From Symbiodinium natans (Eukaryota; Sar; Dinophyceae; Suessiales; Symbiodiniaceae), in contig CAJNDS010002119.1 in NCBI GenBank assembly GCA_905221605.1, positions 434,001 to 498,000 of the forward strand: a DNA stretch of 64,000 nucleotides, read 5' to 3'. The position numbers were made by a program, and so were the translations under genes. Each line of letters opens with the position of its first letter. The stretch's first letter is position 1. Shown piece after piece: positions 9,919 to 21,160 of the stretch. The notes beneath the pieces were generated by a model. That model was not told the DNA's origin and ran no database searches. It saw only the letters and a program-made list of their open reading frames with translations.

Positions 9919-10865
9919 GTGCAGAAGGCTCCTGACCCCCCCTCAAGCATCCCTAGAGATTATATCCATCCCTCCACACCCCCTTTAAAACCGTCTAAAC
10001 CCTACACATCCCTTTGTCTCGCAGCCCGTAGTCCAAGGAGGAGGCCCCAAACCCACCCTTACAACGTTGTCGATTTTGAACGTCTTGGTTTTGGGCTTCG
10101 GGCCGAGGGCAACTAGCAACCAGCTGGTGCAACCAGCTGGTAACTAGTTCAACCAGGCCATCGAGTTGCGAATTTTTAGGTGTCGCGGCTAGTATGCCGT
10201 GTGCACCCCTTTTCTCGGCACCTCCAAATGGTCCAACTTCCTTTGCTTAAGGCCCCCCAGCCTTGAAGCATATGACTCAGACTCGGCAAGCCCAGCGCCC
10301 CGGCCCTGCATGGCCCTGCGAGCCTCCCAACCCCATCAACTCTTCATGTCCCCCCCCCCAAACCCCGACTCCCTGAATACCCCTACATCCCTACATCCCC
10401 TAACTCCATAGAAGCCTGAAACTACCACCAAATCCCCCAGATCCCGTACCAGCCACACCGGCGCGGAGAGGCCAATGAGGTGAAACAAACCTTGGAGCGC
10501 CCCGGCTTGTGCGCAGGCTGAGGCGGCCTTGTTGAGGTCTTTGTTGGGAGTTTCTGTTTGTGCTCCCGAAAAGCCCTGTAAGCCCCCGAAACGCCTCAAC
10601 CGGAACTGAATCCCAGGCTCCTAATCCAGGAGGCCAACCTGCAATCCATTCGCGGCCGCGGCTTTCGCGACTTCCGCGGCAACGACCTTTTCTTTGAGCC
10701 TCGGTGAGACAGCGATTGGGAGATGAGGGAGCCACTGATGGTGTTGTGGGGGTTTGTTTGGATGCTTTGATTGCGAAGTCTTTGGGGTTGGATTCTCACT
10801 TCGTTAGAGCCAAGGGACGAAGGAAGTCTCCTTGTTGAGCCCGCTCACACTTTTTTGTCGTCCAG

Positions 10866-10918
10866 CGCTGCAGCGAGGACCTCCTCATCCAGGACGACAA
10901 AGGCGACCCGGACGAGGC
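10866..10918 (+). CDS. gene A exon: RCSEDLLIQDDKGDPDEA
   Basis: Acceptor TTTTTTGTCGTCCAG. Phase 0 start fits the preceding exon. Acidic segment. The end is best placed at a GC donor (GCCAGC) to give phase 2; no nearby GT suits. Confidence 0.52.
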
Positions 10919-11093
10919 GCCAGCGCTAGCCAAAAGCCAACACTGTCAAAGCAAAACCGCCCACAATCGCCGCGCTCTGTAGACTTGGGGTAGCATTTGC
11001 GGCCTGCGTTCCAAGGATGTGGACTAGCTATGGGCAGGAGATACCCTTGTCGGGGTCTGCAGGGGTTCGAAGGAGTTCCCTTTCCCTCTTCAG

Positions 11094-11180
11094 TCATGTT
11101 CAAGCGGTGTCGAAAACGGGGCACAAGGTCAGACGCGTCTACGCGGACATGATAGACCGGCGCCTCCTGGCAGCAGAAGG
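11094..11180 (+). CDS. gene A exon: VRRVYADMIDRRLLAAEG
   Basis: Acceptor CCCTCTTCAG after a T/C tract; one-nt start; donor GTTGGC in phase 2. Reads HVQAVSKTGHK then VRRVYADMIDRRLLAAEG, clearly protein-like. Confidence 0.55.
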
Positions 11181-11942
11181 GTTGGCGATCCCAAACCAGC
11201 CCAGACGGTTTCTTGGGGCACTCGTGGGATCCTTAGTAGGGACTTGAGGGCGCTCTTGGCCATTGAGTTGGCTCGCAGTAACTTAGAATTGCCTCGGGTT
11301 CCGTTCGGGGTTGACGGGGTACTCTCCTGTTGTCAGAGCGACGTGTTGTGGCGTTCTGGGGGTCACACTATCTCCCAGGTTCAGAATACAAGGCGGCTGA
11401 AGAACAACAGATTAGGCCACTATGTAGAGTGTACTGTAGGAGCAAGCGAGGTCACGGCGAAAGAGGCTAGCCCAGCGAGCAGGGGGTTTTGATGTCGGCA
11501 TGGGGATTGGGGTCCGGGCCTCAAGCAGCCCCGCCCCTTAAACCCCCTCTAGCCTCTCGGCAAAATAAACGCAACACTTTGATCTTGAACAGCCTTGCAG
11601 CTTGAGCGACGTTAGAGATGGGGGTTTGGTGAGTTTAGTGTCAGCCCTGGCAAAGACTGGGCCTTATGGGCCCATGGAAGTTTCAAAACCAAACGGTGGT
11701 GCGGCTCCCTGAGAGAAAGAGTCGATGGGTCCGCCTCTCCGGCCCTCCGGCACTCTGGCCAGCCGAGGCTTAGCCGATATCTTCCTGGGGCCGCAGACCC
11801 ATACCCTGCCGCTGAGCAGCACTGAAGGGGGTTTTGATGCGGTTCCGAGTCCGTGTTTTGCTGTTCGATCTTGCTGACGCATGCCACGCGCCGTGCCGGC
11901 TTCGTCCCCCCGTGACATCCACACCTAATTCCTGAAGCTAAG

Positions 11943-12037
11943 CCGGCGCATCATCGCAGTCGAGGTCGGATGTTGCAGCGCGAGTGGCCTGGCAAAAGCA
12001 GAGGCCCACCAGCCTAGAGTCGGCATGACTGCATTAG
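11943..12037 (+). CDS. gene A exon: RRIIAVEVGCCSASGLAKAE
   Basis: Acceptor GCTAAG, one-nt start completing Gly with the previous exon. Continues AHQPRVGMTAL to donor GTTACC in phase 1. Confidence 0.48.
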
Positions 12038-12503
12038 GTTACCAGAGTCAATGAGCACAAAATTCGGGGTATTTAGGTTTGGAGTTGAAGTATAAGAGTG
12101 TAAGGGGTTCAAGGCATAGGGCACAGTTAACGCATCCACTAAGAGTCCGAGGGGGGGCCCTTGCAATTGGGATTCTGCTCTGTTTGGATTGGATTAGGGG
12201 CACCCCCTTTTGTGTTTTGCCGGGGGCACCCCCTTTTTTGGTATGTAATATATAAACACACAAGTGTCTCAACCTTGGGTGCAGGACGATCATGAAGCTT
12301 GGCTGCAACTATGTGACCAAAGTCTGCTGCGTGTTGACGCCTTAAGACTTAGAGCAAAGCCCGCAACTCTACAGGTCCCAAACCCCACAATCCTGAAAGC
12401 CGCCTTAAGGAAGCCTTTAACCTTTACTCAGGGGGTACTCAGCACTACGTGGATTTTCACGGAGTTTCATCAGGACATCGTGATATCTTTCAGCTAGACT
12501 CAG

Positions 12504-12561
12504 ACATTATCTTGGCCAATGCGCACAAAAACTATACATACCAAAACGGCACCCAGCGCAG
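12504..12561 (+). CDS. gene A exon: IILANAHKNYTYQNGTQR
   Basis: Acceptor GACTCAG, two-nt start, donor GTCCCG in phase 2. Two potential N-glycosylation sequons (NYT, NGT) fit an extracellular segment. An alternative frame from the AG ten bp upstream is also open. Confidence 0.45.
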
Positions 12562-12615
12562 GTCCCGCTGCCGCGCCTTCACTCAGCTGCTAACAATCCC
12601 AGCACCTCTCTTCAG

Positions 12616-12731
12616 TGTGCAGAACCTAAAAGTCAGACTCTCCGAAACTGTCGAAGGATGTATGAACATCACACCCTCCCGGTGAATGCCTACCGTCCGG
12701 AAGCTGGTCGACCAGGCACCCGATGTTCAGG
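12616..12731 (+). CDS. gene A exon with an in-frame TGA
   Basis: Acceptor CTCTCTTCAG; one-nt start. Frame reads VQNLKVRLSETVEGCMNITP, then S-R, TGA at 12683-12685, then MPTVRKLVDQAPDVQ to donor GTAAGC in phase 1. Both halves look coding and lie in the same frame. Either the exon ends at GTGAAT (12682) before the TGA, or the TGA is a mutation, a sequencing error or recoded. The next exon fits the phase of the GTAAGC end. Confidence 0.42.
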
Positions 12732-13122
12732 GTAAGCCAAGACGGCTGTTGTTTTTTGTCGCGGGCGAAGCAGCTTAGCTGGCTCTCGAAACAAGCGAAG
12801 TGGACACGTGGGTGTTGAAATGTTGGCTTCGGGTGCGGTGGTTGGGTGGGCGGGTAGGTTGCATGTGTTGGCTTTCATCTCTGTTTCTGTTTGGCCCCCT
12901 AAGTCAAATACTCGAAGACGCTACCCACTTGTCCTGCATCGGTTTCCAGACTCCATGAGCTGAAGTAAAAAGCGCAAGCAAGCCTCTGCGACTCTTGCGC
13001 AGGGTCCGAGTTCCCCCCCCAACCCGGAGGAAGAGCTGTGTAGTATGAGAGATAAGGAAGGAGACCTGATCAGACGCAGGCTGACACCCTAACCTTCCCA
13101 ATCGGGCCACCCGAAGCTGAAG

Positions 13123-13188
13123 CGCTGCCCAGAGGCGTTTTCTCCGTGAGCCTCACTGCCTCGGATCACATGCTCGAGGGGCCGGGCG
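13123..13188 (+). CDS. gene A exon: beta-sandwich-like LPRGVFSVSLTASDHMLEG
   Basis: Acceptor GCTGAAG; two-nt start. The G-x-F/Y-S-V-S-x-x-A pattern resembles an edge strand of filamin/Ig-like repeats, but one strand is not enough to assign a family. End uncertain (GTGGGT at 13189). Confidence 0.42.
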
Positions 13189-14514
13189 GTGGGTTGGGGA
13201 TTGCGGGACAGGGGATTCGGGGATTCAGTGCTTGGGGGCCTCGGGGCTTCAGGGTCCAGCCCATGGGTTTTCAGGGTTGAAGTGGGGCTTGGGGTGTAGC
13301 GGTTGCAACTGCAACGCTGGGGGCTTTCCTAAGCAGCGCTTGAAGCAGTCCCTGCCGTAAGCCCTGAACCCCTAGCAAGGCGGCATCTCCCCAGAAAGGC
13401 CTGCAGAAAGAAAGGCCATGCGAGCTTTCGGAACGCATAAACAACGGCCCACGGCATGCCGCATACCCAACGGACGCCCCATCTCTGGGGCCCCAAGAAA
13501 TTGCTTTAAGCAAAGACCCCAAAAAGCCAAAAGATGGCTGCGCCCAAGACCAGGCTGCGCATGGCCGGGCAGCTGGGGAGCAGGTCACTGGCCACTATCA
13601 ATGGGCGACCTGGCAGACAACCTCGAGGTTTGGTGCTCCCGGGAGTTTTTTTTTCACCAAACTCAAGAGGATGTTTATTGAGGTTCTCAGGGGAGTATCA
13701 TGGAGTATCGTGTATTTCTACGGCCTCTATCGATCACCCGAGCCCCGATGAAGCTGGAGTGTCCCGACTGGAGCATGATGGGCCGTTGCGGAGTCTCCAG
13801 ATCCGACTTAAGACGCCCCCTGAACTGCAATCGGAGCCCACCCAGGGCTTCCCATGTCAGCTGCGCCCAGGAGAAGCCCAATGCTGCGAAGCATGTGCCG
13901 CCTGAACTTCAGGGACGTCGGCCTCCCGCCGCCTTTGGCAGAAGAGCAGCTCGGCAGCTGAAGGGTTTGACCTTAGAGGGGTTTCCGGATGTTTGGAGGG
14001 CTTTATCATGGGCTTTAGAAGTTGTGTTCCTTTGCATTTTCCTCACCTGGCGTGGGCGTTTGTTTCTTTCAACTTCTCCTTTTTTCGGGTTCAGCTCGTG
14101 TGGGCTGAAAGAGGCAGGGGGCCGTGCGCCGCGTTCTGAACAAGTGTTCTTGCTCCCCGCCTGCACGGCCCTACCTCCGGAAGCTTGCTGTAAGGTCCGG
14201 TTTAGAGAGTTCAAGGCCTAGGCCAGTTGAGCCTGAGGTGTTTTAGGGGCTTTGATTGCATTTCGGAGCGAGATTTTGTTCCTTGCATCGAGCCGCTGAC
14301 CTTGTGGTCATTTTTGTGGTCATTGCCGATCTCACTTGCACTCAGACGAACCCTCTAGTTGCACTCAACCTCTCTGAGCCCTAAATCCTAAACCCCAAGC
14401 TCGACGAGCCCTTAAACCGAAACCTAGACCTCGCCAAGCCTAAACCCTAAGCCCTAAACCCTGCAAGACTCTTCCTGTGCCCTTTTTTCCTGCCGGTCAT
14501 GCCGGAAGTCCAAG

Positions 14515-14560
14515 GGAGCCATTGGATAGCTACGAGATGCTCCTGGCAATGCAGAGGATC
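14515..14560 (+). CDS. exon candidate: EPLDSYEMLLAMQRI
   Basis: T-rich tract, acceptor GTCCAAG, helix-like peptide, donor GTCGCA in phase 0. If the donor is skipped the frame continues VAREPAARIP. Confidence 0.42.
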
Positions 14561-14606
14561 GTCGCAAGGGAACCTGCAGCTCGGATCCCCTCTGAGGTTT
14601 AATCTC

Positions 14607-14653
14607 CCTAAACCCTAAACCCTAAACCCTAAACCCTAAACCCTAAACCCCTA
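14607..14653 (+). repeat. (CCCTAAA)n in an intron
   Basis: Six uninterrupted CCCTAAA heptamers. Confidence 0.93.
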
Positions 14654-15374
14654 AAGGAAGCTTGCATCAGGGAATGTTGGGCTTTGGGGGGGTTTCCGGT
14701 GTTTAGGGTTTAGGGCTTCAGCTTGATCTCGGGGCTTTGGGGGCTTGTTTCATGAGGTGGTTGGTGATTTGGTTTTGTGAGGCTTTGGGGTCAGTTTTGT
14801 TTTTTTTTGCTGTTTTGGGCACACCGGGGTGGTGTAGGGATGGCTCAGGGTCAGAAAAATAGAAGCTGTTGGCAGGAAGAGCTGGCAGCGCGTGTCCTTA
14901 GCCGCCCGAGCCCTGCTCACTTAAGCGGGGCTTGGGTTCTGAAGACCTTGAGAGAAATGGTGTTGAGGCTATGGCGTGCGTGGGTGCGCGCGAGGGCGCC
15001 TGCCTGCGCGTGGGTGCGCTTGTGTGGGGTCAGGTGCATGGGCGTGCGCTCTTGTATATGTGTGAATGTGCGATTGCATGCATGTATTCATGTGTACGTG
15101 TGTGTGTGTGTGAGAGAGAGAATGTGTGGGTGCTTTGGCTTGCGGGCGGCACTCTGGCAACCCATATCTCATGATCCCTGCGAGACCGAAGAGCTAGAAT
15201 GGTAAGCTTCAGAACAGCCGTAGCCCTGCAGTCGCACCCAGAGCCTGAAACCTCCAAAAGCCCCCGGAACCAACAGCTCCCAGGTCTCAGTCTCGCAGTT
15301 TGTCACAGTTTGCTGTTTTGTTTTCTCGTACCCTTCATTGCTGCGGGCCACCTGCGCCTCCCGCTCTGACCCAG

Positions 15375-15465
15375 GAAGTGATCATGACCTGCCTCTCAGA
15401 CCTGGAGACCTCCATGGCAGCTTGGGGCATTACCCCGGTGATCACAATCATGTTGGGGCTGTCAG
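15375..15465 (+). CDS. gene A exon: hydrophobic AAWGITPVITIMLGLS
   Basis: Acceptor CTGACCCAG; phase 0 start. Reads EVIMTCLSDLETSM then AAWGITPVITIMLGLS; ends in phase 1 at GTCCGA. The second half is a plausible membrane or buried helix. Confidence 0.55.
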
Positions 15466-15608
15466 GTCCGAAATAGCGTGACAGCCATTTCAGCCCGACC
15501 CCAAAACCCTCAAGCTGGATGTTTCTCTCCAAAAACAGTACGAAGAACCGGACCCTCCCCCCCCGAAACCGCAAACCCCAAACCCCAAAACCTCCAAGTC
15601 TTCTCAAG

Positions 15609-15664
15609 CTCGAGCTGTCGAGATCCCATCTGCCCAAGCTGAGGCCATCGTCGCTGCAAGCCGC
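15609..15664 (+). CDS. gene A exon: RAVEIPSAQAEAIVAASR
   Basis: Acceptor TTCTCAAG; two-nt start matching the preceding phase-1 end. Ala-rich helix. Donor placed at GTCAAC; the frame stays open for another 40 nt. Confidence 0.48.
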
Positions 15665-15714
15665 GTCAACACTTCTGCCAAGGCCTGCCGAAATACGGCG
15701 ATGACATATTCATG

Positions 15715-15992
15715 TATACATAGATATATATACACTTATACATATATATATATACATACATATACATATACATATGCATATATATATACACATACTTATA
15801 TGTATGTGTGTATGTATGTATGTATGTATGTATGTATGTATGTATGTATGTATGTATGTATGTATGTATGTATGTATGTATGTATGTATGTATGTCTGTC
15901 TGTATGTATGTATGTATGTATGTATGTACGTATGTATGTACGTACATACGTACGTATGTATGTATGTATGTATGTATGTATGTATGTATGTA
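15715..15992. repeat. TA-rich then (TGTA)n microsatellite
   Basis: TATATACA-type sequence followed by about 190 bp of TGTA tetranucleotides with a few TGTC/TACG interruptions. Frames reading Tyr-Val-Cys-Met repeats are artefacts. Confidence 0.97.
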
Positions 15993-16245
15993 GAATATCT
16001 TGGTTGTCACAATGTAGGTATACTGTCACCCATACACTATGCTTGTTTCGTGGATAGACCTATGTCAATCTGAAGACCTTGAACCCGCAACCTTTGAAGC
16101 ACGAGCGGGGCCCCGTCGCACTCTGCGTTGCTTGCGGGTAATCCCTCCCGCTACAAAAGCCGCAACACAACAACAAGGAACAATCCCTGCGCCCGAGTTC
16201 GGGGCTTTGGCACGTCGAGCCTAAGCCCTAAGCCCCAAGATGTAG

Positions 16246-16313
16246 GTGATGATTATGTACAATGCCGACACCAACGCTGTCTACAACAGCGTCAACGGAG
16301 CTGCCGCTCGGCC
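16246..16313 (+). CDS. gene A exon: VMIMYNADTNAVYNSVNGAA
   Basis: Acceptor GATGTAG followed by G; phase 0 start fits the upstream exon. Ends P at donor GTGCTA in phase 2, which the next exon accepts. Confidence 0.55.
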
Positions 16314-17443
16314 GTGCTAGTCTTCGAGCCCATATGTTCTGAATGTCATCTGTGGGTACCGGGTATCGCGTAGGGCTTCCCGGCTTTGCCCTTTCCGCGG
16401 GCTATATGGACAGTGACGGGCGCCAATTGGTGAGGAGCCACAAGCATCCATCTCCAGTTGCCCCAAACCGAACAGAGACCCGAAAACACGAAATCAGAGA
16501 ACCTTGCAACACCCAAAGCCGAGTCACTGAGGTGGGTTATCTGCTGGCACCTAGCAGCTGGCACTTTACCATGCCGCCTGGGCAAAAAGGGGCAACTCTG
16601 ACCCTGGTCGAGGGTGCTATTCGGGTTCAGGCCCAGGAAGTTTAAGGGGCAAACCTTCGGAGTCTTGGGCCTTGCGCATCCTCACGCTCCGAAGATACCC
16701 TGAACTTCTTGGTGATTGCTTATGCTGAAATTCCGTATTGCAGGGCCGGCAGCAAGCCGAAACTATCTTAAGATTATTACGACACACTGGGCATGGGATT
16801 GGTCACTTGGTTTGGGTTTGGACAGTTTGGGCAAGTCTGGTAGGGAGCTCTGCCAGGCCGAAGACTGAAGCAAGAACATCAGCCCCCGTTTGCTAAATCT
16901 CCATTTGGGCCTGGCGGGGTTTCCGGAAACTCCGCCCAAACCCTCCGAGACTTGCTCCAACCCTCCAAATCCCAAAACCATTCCCCCAAAGCCATTCCAA
17001 ACACTCAGCTCTCCCCTTGCCCTTCCAATTCCAGGAGACGCCCCCTGAGAAACGACGCCTCAAAACACCCCAATCCGTTCACGCTTTTCTATTGAGGAAC
17101 CACTCATGCCGTGTTTTCGGCAGCACGACCAACTTCGTGCAGGTTTACAGGCCATGAGCTGGGCCAAGGGGCTGTGTATACGGGACTCCGTGGACTCTGG
17201 GTTTGAGGTTCGGTTTGCGTCCGAAGCCCTGGCAATTCCACAGACGCGAAGCCGTGAAGCCTCGTGCACAGCCCTAAGACTTCACCAAGTCGCACCCAGA
17301 GCAGAGAAGTTGAAATAGGTGTCTGCACTACCGCGGAGCTTCCCTGATCCATCTCAGCCCTCCCAAGCCCTCTCTCACCCCTAGTGAACCCCAACAGTTG
17401 TTGGCTTCGCGATCAAGCCGACATCAAGACATCAACTCTGCAG

Positions 17444-17526
17444 GGCGCAGTTCGGCATCGTTCCGTCCTCCTTGGATGCCGCCGCTGTGGGCGCCGCCCT
17501 GACCGTCACTCGGCTGCCCAAGGACT
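17444..17526 (+). CDS. gene A exon: FGIVPSSLDAAAVGAALTVT
   Basis: Acceptor CTCTGCAG; one-nt start; GC-rich third positions. Ends RLPKD at donor GTCAAC in phase 1, the same donor hexamer used by the 15.6-kb exon. Confidence 0.58.
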
Positions 17527-17902
17527 GTCAACACCCCTGAGCCACCTGAGCCCCGAGCCTCAAAACCCGAACCTTGAGCCTGAGCCTTCAATTCGCGTCT
17601 TCTGCGGCTTTGACAGCGAGCACCTTGGAATGGCTCTTGTTTGGTCAACAAGTACAATATGGGCAGTTTTCTAAACTATCCGTTTGGGGTTCCTATGCCA
17701 ATAAGAATAGGCTGCTATTTACAGCAGGGTGCCCATAAAGGGATAATTGTAGGGAGCCCCCTCGGAGCTCTGTAAACCGTGGTCGTTGGAACCCTGCACC
17801 CCTGAACCACCCCTGCAAACACCTTCAATGTCCAGCCTCCCTACTTGGCTGAATGCAGGAAGAGGGTGCAAGTCGAAATCCAGAGTCCACACACTTTTGT
17901 AG

Positions 17903-18030
17903 CTGTAGCTACGACGATCGAGATGGCCGACCCTTGGCTGAGTGTTTGGGGGTTCAGGTGATGACTGGAGTGGAGCGGACCAACTTCGAGGCTAGCTGGA
18001 CATCCGGGAACCATGGCTGTAGGCTGTCGT
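17903..18030 (+). CDS. exon candidate, frame ambiguous
   Basis: One frame reads CSYDDRDGRPLAECLGVQVM and TGVERTNFEASWTSGNHGC, a Cys-containing extracellular-type sequence. Another from the AG at 17907 reads TTIEMADPWLS to a GTTTGG donor and fits the preceding phase better. They cannot both be right. Confidence 0.35.
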
Positions 18031-18079
18031 TAGTAGTTGTGTTGGAGTCTACGGGAGCCCCAAGATCAGGCTCTACGTA

Positions 18080-19330
18080 GGCCTGCGGGCCTTGAGCCGA
18101 GGTTTCCCATGAGCGGGAAGCCACGAGGAAATGAAGCCTCTGTCAAATGGGCAGGTTGCAGATCCTATGAAAGAACTCACCTTGAGTTAAGTTATGTTTA
18201 GATCCCGAACATGCCACACATCTGCACCCCAGCACCTAGGCAGGTCCGTGCCATCTGTCTATCCGAGTTTTAAGGATTGAGTTGAGCGGCTGGAGGTTTA
18301 TCGTGTAGGGCTGCGGGGATGGCTTGCAAGCAAGGTTAATGGTTAGCCCCCGGAAAGAGCTACAGATTTACTTCGTTGTCCTAAAGGTAAATCATGAACC
18401 TGTGATGGAGAGCCCAAGTAGTAAGGGTGTTGATGTCATGAACTTGTCTGTCACCAACTTAGTATCTTGACCTGTGAGTTGCATTCATGAGCGATTCTGG
18501 TGTCCCAAAAGTGCTTCAATCTCAAGAAACCAATAAACTAAAAGAGAACACAGTTAAAAATATGAATTTTAATTTGGTTTTTCTCTTCTTATTATGTTAA
18601 TATTAAAACTATGAAGAGATAATATGCTATTTTATTAGTATTAATATTATGTCCTAAAAGTGAATAAAGATAGAATGAATAAAGAGAAGATTATTAGTAT
18701 GAAGAGAACAATATTAATACTAATAATACGTCCTTATAATATAAATATACTGTTCTCTTCATATTAATGTTGTGTGTTAACCGTTCATACCTTGGAAAAA
18801 GCGAAAACAAGCGAGAGAAAAGACGCGATTTCCTGAGGAGGTTCCACATTTTGCCATGGTGATTTCTTCCGGACAGCGTGCTTCGACCGGCACGCAAACC
18901 ACCCGCTCTGTGCCCCACAACGCCAAGCCTTAACCGCAGCAAACCCTGCAGCTTTTGTTGATTTCATCCACTCACAAAACCCCTTTGACCTGAACTCGCA
19001 GAAGTGTCTGCGCAGGGCGAGGACACCGAGAAGAACATCCGCCTCACGGACACGCTGCGGAGTGGACAAGGCGTCCGGCTTGGGGCTTTCAGGGGGGAGG
19101 GGGGGGGGGGAGGTGCATCATATAGGGCATGCAGGATATAAGGTCTGCTTTTCGGGCCAACTTCAGTTTGTGAAGGCCCAGCTTGTGAAGGCCCCCGCTT
19201 GGAACCCAGTCAAGCAATAATTTAGCAACGTGCTGCATACACTTACGCTATGCGATCCGAGACCAATTTTGCTCACTGGTGTCTCAGACTGATCTGAGTC
19301 CTCAGCGCATCAGTCCTGTCGCAAAGAGGG
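18080..19330. other. intron-like stretch with AT-rich foldback
   Basis: No exon recognised. 18540-18790 is an AT-rich island containing a perfect 13-bp inverted repeat (TATGAAGAGAACA near 18698 and TGTTCTCTTCATA near 18751). 19092-19111 is a G-tract. Confidence 0.5.
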
Positions 19331-19335
19331 CCCCC

Positions 19336-19698
19336 ATGGCAGCCCCGCAAGCGCAGGTGATGGGGAAAGGCGGTGGTGGGGTGGCGCAGGGCAAAGATGA
19401 CAGCTCGGCATTTTCCGGCTGCTGGTATTGCTGCGGAGGTCTTCATTGTGAGTGCAACCGACCCAACGGGGATGACGCCTTCACCAACTTCATGTGCCAG
19501 CTGCCTCTGCCATTCCCAATCTGCAAGTGCTTCAGCCGGGACACGGAGCCCGGCAAGTGGCGCTCGTGCACGGACGGCAAAGGCAACTACGAGGTATGGC
19601 AGTTCGTGGACGCCAACACCATTGAAGTCCAAGGCAAGAATGAATGCTGCGGGGACGGTTGCAAATACAAGATGCACCGATGCTGCGGCAAGAGATGA
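19336..19698 (+). CDS. small Cys-rich protein, single exon, 120 aa
   Basis: ATG 19336 to TGA after a 120-residue frame with strong GC-rich third positions. The N-terminus is Gly/Gln/Ala-rich; from residue 29 there are 14 Cys in paired patterns: SGCWYCCGGLHCECNRP, FPICKCFS, NECCGDGC and a C-terminal HRCCGKR. WRSCTDGKGNYEVWQF and VDANTIEVQGK look like beta strands. No signal peptide or membrane helix is apparent. The frame extends upstream to a GTG at 19279, but ATG 19336 is the natural start. I do not recognise the family; Cys spacing would suit disulfides or metal binding. It sits between two gene A exon groups on the same strand without its own introns, so it may be a retrogene nested in an intron. 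Confidence 0.74.
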   Translation: MAAPQAQVMGKGGGGVAQGKDDSSAFSGCWYCCGGLHCECNRPNGDDAFTNFMCQLPLPFPICKCFSRDTEPGKWRSCTDGKGNYEVWQFVDANTIEVQGKNECCGDGCKYKMHRCCGKR

Positions 19699-20240
19699 GA
19701 GTTCACGCACTGAGACTGCCACGAAAGGAATAGAAGAGTGCCGTACTTTGGCACCCACTCGTTTCACTGCTGCTGCACTGTTGCATGTATGAATTCTCAT
19801 ATGGGTTGGTGGTCTCTTTAAGTAGGGATTCTGTTTATAGGGGAATTTTTTTCGGGGTTCTTATTAGGGTATCTAGGGCTATATTCAAGCATAAGGGTAA
19901 GAGATAAAGAGGCCACCGGCCGTAATTCTGTCTAGCGCTCCTTCTGAAACGCAGTCAAGGATTGTCTGAAAAAAGCAAAGCTTAAAATCTTGCACTGGCT
20001 TTCACTGCACACACCCCGGTGCCAATTGTGGGGCATGGGCTTGGCGACTTCACAAGTGATCCGACATGTGGGGGGGGGGAAGCTCTCAAAGTAATTTCCT
20101 GGTTCCTGAGTGCAGGCCCGAAGCCCCAAACTCCAAAAGCCCTGAGCCGCTTCCTTGCATGAAATTCTCCATCGGTGTTTGTCGACTGAAAGGTCCCAGG
20201 GAGGCCAGCTCTTACCTCATTCGAGCCCCGAACCGAATAG

Positions 20241-20302
20241 GCGCCGATACCAGCTACGGCCAAGTCCAGTTCCGTTTCGACGGCACGTTCCAAAGGCTCG
20301 CA
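20241..20302 (+). CDS. gene A exon: ADTSYGQVQFRFDGTFQRLA
   Basis: Acceptor CCGAATAG followed by GC; two-nt start; donor GTGGAG in phase 0. Alternating hydrophobics and Y-G-Q-V-x-F-x-F-D-G suggest a beta-sheet extracellular domain. Confidence 0.58.
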
Positions 20303-20572
20303 GTGGAGGGGGGGGGCACTTCTCAGTTGGGGTCGCATTGACGACCTGCAATAATCTAGGGCCTTAGGAATTGTTGCATAATTCTATAGGGACCATGAGG
20401 GAATGCTAGTAGTAACTATTGGATCCGGAATGTGTGTGTGTGTGTGTGCGCGCGCATGGGCCGTACAATGCGTCAGTTACAGGACTTATGCTTTCTGGAC
20501 CCCAGAACCCCACACCCTAAGCCCTCACCCTAATAAGCGCTAGTTCAACGGATCTCTTTCCTCTTGGTTCAG

Positions 20573-20616
20573 AGAGTTGTCCGGGTCGCTCAGAAGCACC
20601 TGGCTCCCGGCTTCGA
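20573..20616 (+). CDS. gene A exon: RVVRVAQKHLAPGF
   Basis: Acceptor CTTGGTTCAG; phase 0 start; donor GTTCTA in phase 2. Without splicing the frame would stop at TAA two codons later, so this could alternatively be a terminal exon. Confidence 0.52.
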
Positions 20617-20895
20617 GTTCTAATCCGGGGGACGCTTCGGGTTCACGAAGGGAGGGGGGGGAAGCTCTGGGCTGAAGCTTGAATCCTGTCCCCGGCAAAC
20701 GGCATTACTGTAGGCTTTCAACGCCGAGCCCCATGCTTGGGGCTTAGGGTTCATAGCCAGCATTGGAGCCAGTAAGTTGCAATCTCACTTTCCCATCATC
20801 GCATCGCGAGACCAAGACTTAAACTCGAAATCAAAGCCTGCAGCACGGCCGTCAAGCTTCTCACATCTCTCCCCCCCCCCCCCCGCAATTTCGAG

Positions 20896-20926
20896 GCCAG
20901 CAGTGACGTTGCAGCTCCGTGCGCAG
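20896..20926 (+). CDS. gene A micro-exon: PAVTLQLRAQ
   Basis: 31 nt. Acceptor TTTCGAG behind a C-tract; the one-nt start completes Glu with the preceding exon; donor GTGGGG in phase 0. Beta-strand-like. Confidence 0.42.
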
Positions 20927-20965
20927 GTGGGGGTCAGCTTCCTTTTGCGTTGTGCGTTTTGCGTT

Positions 20966-20972
20966 TTGCTCT

Positions 20973-21009
<37 letters not shown>

Positions 21010-21072
21010 TGGGTGTGGGTATGGGTGTGGGTGTGGGTGTGGGTGTGGGTGTGTGGGTGTGGGTGTGTGGGT

Positions 21073-21160
<88 letters not shown>

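Noticed and set aside
13534..14221. 123- and 173-codon plus-strand ORFs
   Set aside because: All three frames are open over GC-rich DNA; I could not choose one or find convincing splice ends. GCAQDQAAHGR... at 13533 is phase-compatible but weak.
15666..16073. Tyr-Val-Cys-Met and Ile-His-Thr-Tyr repeat ORFs
   Set aside because: Translations of the TGTA microsatellite.
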